This document shows, one piece after another, positions 23,201 through 35,200 of a DNA stretch of 64,000 bases (the first letter of the stretch is position 1; every line of letters starts with the position of its first letter). This stretch comes from Siphonodentalium dalli (taxonomy: Eukaryota; Mollusca; Scaphopoda; Gadilida; Siphonodentaliidae), in contig CP136066.1 of the NCBI GenBank assembly GCA_032622095.1, positions 188,080,716 through 188,144,715 of the forward strand, given 5' to 3'. A program made the translations under genes and the position numbers. The notes beneath the pieces are model-generated. The model was not told where the DNA came from. It searched no databases and saw only the letters and a list, made by a program, of their open reading frames with translations.

Positions 23201-26200
23201 ACGGTATATCTGGGGAGAAATCTGATGCTATATTCGTGATTATCTCGGATGATTTCGGTATATAACTATATACTGTAAAAACAAAGCGCGCCATCCGTGC
23301 TCGCAGGGTTGGTCAGAAACAAATGTTTTTTAAATTTAATGTGTGTTCCGTATATCTCTCTGCAGATGCAAATAACGTTGAATGGCAAACAGACGCTCTT
23401 TATAGCGATGCGTAAAAAACAAACGCTCATTAAATAATCACTTGATTAACCCCCGCCGTGCCTTTGCGGTGATTTGGGAGTGGATAAAGGGTGCTCAGGG
23501 CTTCTCGTAAACCCGACTACGGCGGTGTCGGTGGGATTTTACACTTACATACGAAATTTGATCTCAATTCTATGAAGTACACACACACATATATACGAAG
23601 TCTCAAAATATATAGTATAGATAGAAGACTAGCCGATGAGCCCGACGTTGTCCGGGTTTTTCAAGGAGTTAATTGTGCCTTTTTAATTTTGTTTTTCAAT
23701 TTTACCCGATTTTGTTTTGTGTTTCAATGAAGTCGTCCATGACACTTCCCGTATTTAGCAAGTTTGAGCTCAATCGGTTCGAGTCTATAAAGGACACACA
23801 CATATATATGACACTTCCCGTAGGTAGCAAGTTTGAGCTCAATCGGCATTCCCTGGAATTTCCCAGTCAATATTTAGCAAGTTTGAGCTCAATCGGTTCG
23901 AGTCTATAAAGGACACACTCATATATATATATGACACTTCCCGTAGGTAGCAAGTTTGAGCTCAATCGGCATTCCCTGGAATTTCCCAGTCACCAACGCG
24001 GTGTAATTTTGGTACATATATAGAGACCAATTGTCCATCGGCTAGTAGCTTTATAACGGTATATCTGGGGAGAAATCTGATGCTATATTCGTGATTATCT
24101 GGGATGATTTCGGTATATACTGTAAAAACAAAGCGCGCCATCCGTGCTCGCAGGGAATAAATTTCGAGCGATAACGTTTGCGTAAATACGAAATTGTGAG
24201 TGTTGGTTTGTAACCGGGATTTCTGAGAAGCATTATGCCTATAACTACCCCCCCCTAAGCTCCACCCGTTTCCGAGATCTCGTCTGCGCATGCGCTGCAC
24301 GGGCTTCGCACAGGCTCGCCAATACGACAACGACCACCGCCTGGTCAAACTACATACACGTACCAAGTTTCGTCCCGATCGGTCGAGAATCGTAGATTTG
24401 TATGAAGTACAACACACACACAAACATAAATATATAAGAGAGATATGTAAATTAGATAGATTGTATCAAAATATATAGGAGATATATGTAAATGATCTAC
24501 ACACCATTACTGGTGTTTGTCAAAGTTTAGTGGGGTATATCAATACTCATTCACGATCATATCATTAAGGCCCGGAGGGTGTGGGCTATCTATCGAATAC
24601 ACGGAGTTCTCAAAATATATAGTATAGAAGACTAGCCGATGAGCCCGACGTTGTCCGGGCTATTCAAAAACCAAATTTTGTTGTCCGGGCTATTCAAAAA
24701 CCAAATTTCAAGTCGATAGCTCTACCCGTTTCCGAGATCTGGTCTGCGCATGCGCGAAGCTGGCGTCGCACGGGTTCGGCCACCCGATACAATTCGTATC
24801 CGGGGCAAGATACATTCACATACCAAATTTCAAGTCGATAGCTCCACCCGTTTCCGATATCTCGTCTGCGCATGCACGAAGCTGGCGTCGCACAGGCTCG
24901 GCGACCCGATAAAATTCGTATCCGGGGCAAGATACATTCACATAGCAAATTTCAAGTCGATAGCTCCACCCGTTTCCGAGATCTCGTCTGCGCATGCGCG
25001 AAGCGGGCGCCGCACGGGCTCGCCAATACGACAACGTTCACAGCCTGGTCAAACTACACACACGTACCAAGTCTCGTCCCGATCGGTCGAGAATCGTAGA
25101 TTTGTATAAATGACAGACAGACAGACAGACAAACAAACAAACATACAGACAGACAGAGGTCTTCAAAATATATATGAGATAGATTCTGCACATTGTACAT
25201 GTATGATCCTTTTTTGGGTCTGTACGTTTATTTAATTTTTGTTATGGTATGAATATGTGCCTTCAGATCACTGCATCAGATGCAAAACTTTGGGCAAAAA
25301 AATGGACAAATTATCTCTCTTACTTGCAACAGGGTTACAATTACTGATTGCTATTATGACAATTCTTCTGTGGAATTCCTGGGAAAGCTTAGAAAAAATC
25401 CACCCTGTGGCCTGTAGTATTATTTGGGTCTGTACTATTATTCAATTTGGGGTAATTTTCCACCCTGTACCTTATTTGGTATTGTTCTATTATTTGCAGG
25501 CCTCAAAATATGGTGCTGGACATTTGCAGAATGAGGTCCCCAGAGAGTGAATTTACTGACGCTACCCTGCCCAGCTACCCCACACAGCTAGCATCACTAA
25601 ATTCAACCTATGGGGACCTCATTCTGCTTATGCCTCATCTTCTCTGGAAAGTATCTTATTTATTAATTTTTTAAGAAACTTCCTTGTTAGAAATTTTCTT
25701 TTTCGTTTAGTTTCTCTATATTCCCAAATTGGTAGGCGACACTATGCATATAAATCAAGGTGCCCATTGGGTGCACATCACCATCTTCACCATCTGGGAA
25801 CTTAAATCTGTGTCTAGGTCTCCCATACCCAGATGAGGTCATTTAGAATGGAGAATTTGGCAACGCTAGCCCTTTGTGTGGGGTAGCGTCACAAAATTCA
25901 CCCTCTGGGGACCTCATTCTGCAAATGTCCAGCACCATTTATCTTGAGGCCTGATTTATTTGGATCCTGAGCGTCAAGCCTTGAAATAGGGTGCCTGTCA
26001 TTTGCAGAATGAGGTCCCCAGAGGGTGAATTTAGTGATGCTACCCCGCATAGCGGGATAGCATCACAAAACTCACCCTCTGGGAACCTCATTCTGCTGAG
26101 GTGTAAGCAGATATGAGGTCCCCAGAAGGTGAATTTGATGATGCTAGCCCGCTATGCGGGGTAGCATCACTAAATTCACCCTCTGGGGACCTCATTCTGC

Positions 26201-29200
26201 AAATGACAGACACCCTATTTCAAGGCTTGCTGAGTGTAGGTCAAATTTCCTGCATGATCTTCTATTCATTACAGATTGAGAAACGGATCAAAGTAGAAGA
26301 AGCCAAAGCTTACTTGAACCCTGATATAGCAGTGGAAGAGAAAAACACAGGCAATGAATTCTTCAAAGCTGGTACGATTTTTATCTCCAATTAGGCATGC
26401 AAAATCATATGCCATTTCTCAGATGCATGGTCGAGAAACCCTGTTTGTGCAACCTTTTTATTTGCATTTTATATGTCATGGGGGGGGGGGGGTGGGAATT
26501 ATAATCAGTATGAAATAATTGCAGTGACATTTTTATAAACTTACTCCAAGCTGAAATCGATCATACCAGTTTCTGGATTCAAATTTCCGATTCATGCTGT
26601 TAAGGCATCGATTACTTAGGGCATTACTGTAGTCCAAGTCTTCTCGGTCCAAAACAGCTTGGGATATTGGTTGATGATGCTATTTTTGCCCCGTTGCTCT
26701 TCTGTAACAGACTTTCAAACCCCTGGTATGTGTTTAATAATCTGACATGTCCATGATTAATCTGTCTTCAAAATTATTTATCATTTACCTCGATAGAAAA
26801 AGGTAAAGTGATGATACGATCCTTTAATATGTTGTTTTCATGCATTTTCGGAAAGTTGTCTGGAAAAAAGGCTTTGTTTACTTATAAATCTTGTTGCTTT
26901 GACATTCAGCAGACCCGTGATATATGCATGTTTGATATCATCATGCTTCAGAAAGGCTGCCCTCTATCTTGGTAGACGGAAACCTAATCTGAGGATATAC
27001 AAGCAAGATAACTCCTGCCCACGATTCTGGGAATAAATCCATTACAGAAAGAGTAACGGCAGGGGGGACTCGGTCCAAAACAGCATCAACTCAACTGATA
27101 TCCCAAGCTGTTGTGGACCGAGAAGACTTGATCTACAGTTATGTCTTAAATAATCGACCCCTAAACCACAGCAGAATTATGGGAAATTTCTCAGGATTTA
27201 GTCGGGGAATATGGCTTGCTGCCATTAATCGGAAAAAATGACATTGATCGGCTTTCCAATGAATGGCAACAAGCCATATTTCGGACTAAATCCTGAAAAG
27301 TTACCCATAATTCCGCTGCGGTTAAGGAGTTGATTATTTTGGGCATTACTGTACCTATCTGCTGTCATGTTCATCTGTCCATGTTTACAGGGAAATATCC
27401 TGAGGCTATAAAACATTACAATGAAGCCATAAAAAGGAATCCTAATGACGCGAAAATAGTCAGCAATCGAGCAGCGTGCTATACCAAACTCATGGAATTC
27501 CAACTCGCCCTCAAAGATGCTGACTTATGCATTAAACTGGATCCTACATTTGGTGAGTATTACGAAACAGTTTGATTGTATTATCAACTTATCCGGTGTA
27601 ATAAACTGTGAACATGTTGTTTTTGTTGAGTTACCAACATGTTTTTGTCATCTAGATTGTAGTAAAAAATGTATTTTTTTCAATGGAGGTAGAATAACTC
27701 AATATCTTATTCCCCTTCTATTGAAAATTAATCTTTGTTTTGAATTCTGTTGCATTCTGGGAGCCAAAACAGGGGTAATCATTCTATGATTTCAGCTGTT
27801 TTCTATTTATCTATGGGCATCTTCTGAGACACAGATGTTTCAAATGGTGATGAATTATAGTATTTTAATCATATTTTATGGCATAGATTGTTATTAAAAC
27901 CGTATATCGAGGCACTATAAAAAATATAATCAGTGGGCCTTTAAAAAACGTTTGAGGACAAATTCTATAAGTCTATTCTAATTTGTCTTCAAACGTTTTG
28001 GTTATAACTCATAACTTTAATCGAAGCAAGAGTTATTTCTTATAATTTAATCCGTCGTTTCACAGGAAATAGAAGGTGGAAGTATAAAGAGCATACAACA
28101 TTTGAGACTATTTCCGACGAAATAGACACATGAAGTTGAGGAGACACCTGTCACTCAAAACTTGTACTTATCGATTGATCAAGTGGCGTCAGTATTTCAG
28201 CGTTTATGATTGGCTAGTCGCAGCTGATCAAACACCGGGCAGCTGTATAGTTGCACGTGGGATTGATATATTCGACTGCGGTGATACTAACCCTTGTTAG
28301 TTTCAATTTACGTCTTTCATTTCTTTGCCATTGTTCTATCTTGTTGATTTGTCTGGTTACTTCTTCACTGAATATTAGCAGCTAATACGTTATTGTCAAT
28401 ACAGTGCTACCTGAAGGAATTATGATACATGTGTTATGACTTAGTAGAACTCGGATCTCAATGAAATTTGGTATGGATGTTCACTAATATGAGGACATTC
28501 AATTGAGATTTCAATCATTTTGTATGGGTTTTCCGATTTATCTGAAAATGCCGATTTTTTTTATCTGTCCATCTACCTGAGTATCTCAGTCATAGGTTAT
28601 AGGTATGCCTACCAGACCTGTTAACCTCACAAAATATTTTCCGGGAGATTGGTCACAATTTTCCGTGAGATCGTGGTCATCATCCGGAAGATTTAACAAA
28701 AATTTATTCCGACAGATTCCTTTTGTATTTTCATAATTTTGACAACAGAAATAAAACAAATATGATCAGCTATAACACAGAAACATGCAAGTTTGATGGC
28801 AAATTAACAAGTATTCTTAAGAAAAACATTTACTGTGTAGTTTTTACTTTTATTGTCTAATTTATAGAGGAAATATCGTAAGCTACCGGATTACGTATAT
28901 CAATATTAAACTGTAAACTACTTTCGATTTGATTTATATCTCGCGAGATTTCAAATGTCACATTAAAAAGTACAACTCAGGAACGGATTCCGAAAGTTTA
29001 AAGCCAGAACATGTGCTTCTTTTGAATTTTATCAGACCAATAAACTTTAATGGTAGTTTCATATAACCTCAGGGCTTATCTCTAGTGGGTTGCTAATTGA
29101 GAACAGGTCACATTTGTTCTGTCTGGTGATCCGGTTCAATAGAACTTAGGTGTTTGTTGTTTTATTGTCCGGTGCCCCTGCTGTGCAACAATGTTGATTT

Positions 29201-32200
29201 TATGACCCCAGATTAATCATGGGTGTTAATTGCCACAATAATGTCGCAATCCGATATCAAGGATGTGTTGATAGCCTGTCTACTGGTCATATAGATAAAA
29301 TAAAGAGATTATTTTTTGTGATTTTGTACAGTATCTGAATCCGGGAGATTGTCATGCCTGTCCAGGAGTGCGGGAGATCGTGCTCAAATCCGGGAGTCTC
29401 CCGCAGAATCCGGGAGGGTTAACAGGTCTGATGCCCACACTAGGCAGCATGCCACATTGGGATATGTACTGGACGACAGTTCATCCCTTATTATAGTATA
29501 TATGGTAATGATTTCTATATTCTCTGCAGTTAAGGGACATTTGAGAAAAGGAGGAATTCTACTTGCAATGAAAGAACCAACGAAGGCTGCACAAGCTTAC
29601 CAGAGAGCTTTAGATCTGGATTCCACATGTCAGGTAATAATTCAGATCATTAAGCCAGATAAACAAAACAGTTTGTTTCTCCGGGAAAGCCTCGTTCCAA
29701 AAAAACATCCAAGTATATTTATGACTGGGTCATAAATAAGTAAATATATAAAAACTAATCATCCCTATTCATCTCACAAAAGTCTTTATGAAAAAAGCTG
29801 ACAACACACCAAATGGACCAGTGGCTTATTAAAGTTATGTGAAACACTCCAGTTGGGTGATCAAATAGAATTTGACTATCGGATAATAAGTTGCAGGTTA
29901 AAATTGAGTTCATGTACGATGATGAATTAGATGGGGTCTTACAATTAATTCATTCAAAATTGTATCTGTCTGTCCCTGTATATTGGTGTGTAACAATATG
30001 TAAAAACTAGCTGAAACAGGCTCAGTTTTGGGAGCCTTTATTCAGTGTCAGGGGGGGGGGGGGGGCGCACCTATCCCCTGTGTGCATTTCGTGCACATGA
30101 CAACAGATTTTACTCTTTAATATATTTAGATAATATTTATACCACTTTAATATATCCTCATGCAAATAGGTTCATATTGGACCTAACTACTAACATTGGT
30201 TCACAGTGGACTTATTTGATTATGGAATAAGCCATAGTGGACTTATACCCGTTATTCCGTTGGATGGCATCGGCCACAGTGAAAACAGATATATTGAGAG
30301 CGTACATCTGGTATAGGCCCCTGCGAAGCTTCGATTCAGTGTTGACATCGGCGATCAGATTGGGGATCAATACTGGATCGGCTCTCCGATATTTTTGAAT
30401 CGGCCTATTCTTTGCCTTTTATGTGGACAAACAATGAAATTGTTTAATTATGGAGCTCAATTGATGGGGCAATTGCCACATTGTTACACCTTCTGGAGGT
30501 CTTGCCAGGACCGGTTATGATGTAATTTAGAGTTTACACTAGTTACGCGTTTACATCCAATCGCAGTCTGTCACCCATTTGTGGATGTCAATACATGTAA
30601 CACTGGTGGTTCTTGGAAAATATTGGGGTAAAATATAGTATAAAAGTAACTAAAAGGCCGAACAGCCTGTGGTGACAATATACCTGATAGTAATCTTTGC
30701 CTATGGTCTTTTGTTGAATACCCACAATTACACCTTTGCATTTAGCTCCTATTCGATATTTGAAACATAACTATTTTCTTTGGGACAGTTTCATATTTTT
30801 GTGTTACCGGTTTACAACTATAAACTTAAGTTATTATATGGTGAGAATCCAAAATCGGAATAAAATGGTCCAACACGGGCCATTTTTTAGCTCAACTTTA
30901 CTTTGTAAAGTTTGAGCTATTACCATGGCTTTGTCATCCGTCGTCCGTGTGTGTGCGTGTGTGTGTGCTTGATTCTTCAGCAATTTCTTTTAGCACCGGC
31001 TACAGGTCGTACCTTTGGTCGGATCATTATGAAATTTGTCATGGGCATTGACATGTAGATGGGAACGAGTCATTTTGGGGTCATTCGGCAAAAAACATGG
31101 CCGCCAGCAGCCATCTAGGATTTCAAAATTCAATCCATTAACACGAGCTACAGGTTGTACTGTTCGTCTGATCATCATGAAATTTGTCATGGATGTTAAT
31201 ATTGATATGTAGATGGGAACGAGTCATTTTGGGGTCGTTCGGCCAAAAAACATGGCCGCCAGCAGCCATCTTGGATTTTACTCTTTGCATGACTAAATCC
31301 TTGGGCACTGGCTACAGGTCGTAGCTTTTGTCGGATCTTCATGAAATGGATGTTAAAAATGACATGTAGATGGGAACGAGTCATTTTGGGGTCGATTGGC
31401 CAAAAAACATGGCGCCAGCAGCCATCTTGGATTTTACTCTTTGCATGACTAAATCCTTTGGCACGGGCTACAGGTCGTCGTAGCTTTGGTTGGATCATGG
31501 ATGTTGACATTGACATGTAGATGGGAACGAGTTATTTTGGGGTCATTCGGAAAAAAAAATGGCTGCCAGCAGCCATCTTGGATTTTACTCTTTACATGAC
31601 AAAATCCTTTGACACAGGCTACAGGTCGTATCTTTTGTTGGATCATCATGAAATTGTGATGGATGTTGACAATGACATGCAAAGGGAACGAGTCTTTTTG
31701 TGGTCATTTCGGCAAAAAAAAACATGGCTGCCAGCGGCCATCTTGAATTTTACTCTTTACATAACTAGGCCTTTCAACTTTCCTAATCACTCCATTGACT
31801 GTAACACATGAAATTATTCCCTTTCCAAGTTGATCTACAGTGTCATTGACACTTTCATTTCAATGCGGTGATGTCTGAGAATCGAAAATTGGGCCTAATT
31901 ACTATATACAGGTCAAAACATCTACAGTCTCTATTATAAGTTACGGGACGCTTAGTGGTCGGATATGGTGTCATGTGAGGCGAAGTGAGATCAATATTAG
32001 GCGAGGCCGTAGGCCGAGCCTAATATTGATCTCGCTGAGCCTCACATGACACCATATCCAACCACTAAGCGTTCCGTAACGTATTTTTTATGTCAGTGGA
32101 CAAAATCCAGCATATTCCTTTAATTAATCGTCGCTGTAATTTATTGTAATTTGGTAAGATAAATGTGTCGTCTATGGCCATTAACTTATGTAACGTCATA

Positions 32201-35200
32201 GTGACGTGTCATGGGCGTTGACGTTAACGCATTGAGTCAATGGCTAATTACCGGAAGTTGGACAACTTGTTGAGTTTGATAGTTAATTTATGAGTCTTTA
32301 GAATTCCTCAAATATATCGCATGCAGGTTTTGGTACATGGTACTATGTCCTTGAATTCACAGAAAATGATTTCCGACAGATATCACCATTTTTTGGCGCC
32401 AAAATACACCAAAAATATTCCCGAGGCGACTGAGTTTCTGAAAAAACAAGATGAAGGATAAGCACCTAATATTTGATTTCATATTAGGTCACCGACCTAA
32501 TATGGGTTCATATACAGTCACTATATATCAACGCTGATTGGCTAATTGCAAGAGCTGACATAATAAAATTCTATATAGTTAGTGTTAGCTGTAGTTTCTT
32601 CTAATCGAAGAACGTGCATTCATACCTATGTTAACTTGCCAAGCGTGTTTTGTGTTATAACTATGCTAGTTGAATATTAATACATTTTAAAAATTCCCCC
32701 ATATTGTTAATATCCAACAATTCACCTATATATAATATATTAGCAGGTGACCCGACTTCGTCCGGGCTTTGACCTTGAATTGACCATGTTTAAGGTCAAG
32801 TAGGGGTAACGATTTGACCCGTCCAAAGAAATGATGGTACACCTCCCGTGATGGTACCCGTCCCTAAAAGAGGTACGTTTGTGGGTACCCATTTCAAGGT
32901 GAAGATCACCTCGGGTGGAAAAACTTACCCGATGAAAATCTCCCCCGTTCCTTGGAACCCCTAAGTACGAAGACAGACATAAGAATCACACAACACGCTG
33001 ATGTCTGGATACAGACACACTCACGTCTGGCCCCAGACATACGAATCACATTACACGCATATGCTCTTTATCAACGACACTGCGGATACGAACGCTCTTT
33101 AACTATCAACGCGATTAACCCCACAGTGCCAATGACGGTCATTTTGGTGACTGTGAGTGGAGAATGAGTGCTCTGACGTTCTCGAAGCGGTGCGATGACA
33201 CTCCATCTGGGATTTTACCCTTAGATAGGAAGTTTGGGCTCAATCCGTCCGGCAGTTTTCCCGGCCATAGCTAACAGACAAACAAACAAACAAACAGAAG
33301 TCCCAAAATATATAATATGTTAACTTGTTGTGATGCATTCCGATCGATAAGAAAGCTGGGTGATGCCACATTTAATAAATTCACGGATAAAACTCACATG
33401 ATGGTTATATAGAGTTACTCCATCAAACAGAATAGATTATTACAAGCAGCCATCCGGGTACTGATGCAGCGGGTCATGCGCATCAATATGCATGCAATTG
33501 TTTATGATACAGCATACATCAGTCCTGAAATCCTTGGAATATAGTGACATATAATTTTGATTTTCATTCAGTCGCAAAATATTTATCCGTGAACTCTGTC
33601 ATGGTTCTTTACCTATTTATATTCACTTTTGAATTTTTTCCTGAATTAAAATTGGTAGATAAATACCTGAACAACCTTTCTACGATCATTATATAACCCA
33701 GAAAGACGCATTGAAGTCATAAAAAAACATCGAACACAATGTATGGGCCCTGTACAAATACGGTGCCATTTGATACTATTTTTTACCCACACTCTGAATG
33801 TAAACCACAGGAAGCAATGGATGGTTACAGAAATTCTAGCATCCAAGAAGGAAATGATCCTGAGTCGATAAAGAAACGAGCGATGTCCGATCCAGAGATA
33901 CAGCTAATTCTACAGGATCCCGCAATGCAGCTTATACTACAACAGATGCAGAAAGACCCCGCTGCAGTCAGGGAGTAAGTATATCTAACTATACCCCCAC
34001 CCTTCCCCCATACCGAAAGATCATGTCAGTCAGGGTGTATGCACTACTAACTATACCCCCCCCATACAGAAAGACCCCCGTCGCAGTCAGGTAGTAAGTA
34101 TATCTAACTATACCCCCACCCTTCCCCCATACCGAAAGATCATGTCAGTCAGGGTGTATGCACTACTAACTATACCCCCCCATACAGAAAGACCCCCGTC
34201 GCAGTCAGGTAGTAAGTATATCTAAATATACCCCACCCTACCCCATACCGAAAGATCACGTCATAGTCAGGGTGTATGCACTACTAACTATACCCCCCCC
34301 CCCCATACAGAAAGACCCCGCCAGTCAGAGAGTAAGTATATCTAAATATATCCCCCACCCTCCCCCATACAGAAAGATCACACAGCAGTCAGGGAGTAAG
34401 TATATCTTAACTATTCCCCCTTACCCTTCCCCATACTTAAATACACATGGAAAGTGTTCAATAAATGTTGATAAATTTAGAAATTTAGAAAACATATTTT
34501 CGGAACTAATTTACTACCCATTGGTACATAGCGTTCAACTTGTTACTTCTGGTTACTTTACCTATCTGTTATGTTACATTTATTAATTTTTACTTAGAAA
34601 TCCCAAGGTACCTGATTACATTGGTTACAAATTAGAAAACATATTTCCTGAACTACTTTCAGGACCATGGGTGCATGGGGTACACATGGTTACTTCTACT
34701 TCTGGTTACTTTACCTATTAGTAGTTCAGGAAATATGTTTTCTAATTTGTACCCAATGTAACCAGGTACCTTGGGATTTCTGAGAAAAAAGAAAAAAAGT
34801 ACCCAATTTAACATTAACTAATAGGTAAAGTAATCATAAGTAACCATACATACCCTATGTACCCATGGGCTGAAAGTAGTTCATGGAATATGTTTTCTAA
34901 TTTGCACCCAATGTACCCGACGTAACAACAGGGTACAAAAGTTGTGATTATTTTCGGCGAACCAAAATTTGCCATACATGCAGATGATCACTAGCTTTTT
35001 AACCCATCTATGACTGGAGATTCCAGAAATTTTGCGAAAACCCTGTGCCAATGCATTTTCTTACATATGCGAGTCTCCCATATAGAGCCTCGAATATAGA
35101 AGAGAATGCATTGGCCTTAATAATATTTACCTTGACCTAGGATCTTTAATGCCGCACCAGCGCAGTTCCCGTCATGAAAGTGTTAACACTTTGAGTGCCA

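Larger units (their letters stand above)
20031..25172 (+). mobile_element. Head-to-tail array of at least five copies of one element
   Basis: Heads resembling AGCAGGTTAGCCCGCCACTG or AGACTAGCCGATGAGCCCGA occur at ~20031, 21168, 22012, 23628 and 24632. Most directly follow a tail of the form TCTCAAAATATATAGTA (21150, 21992, 23602, 24609; last tail ~25155). A lone copy lies at 32740-33315. Recurrent internal words are AGTTTGAGCTCAATCGG and GTCCCGATCGGTCGAGAATC; tails carry ACAC or GACA/AACA repeats. No enzyme is encoded. Class not assigned. Confidence 0.7.

Noticed and set aside
29349-29529. 5' extension of the STIP1 frame upstream of 29530
   Set aside because: The open frame continues upstream into the end of a hAT-type element; the TCTCTGCAG acceptor and phase fix the exon start at 29530.
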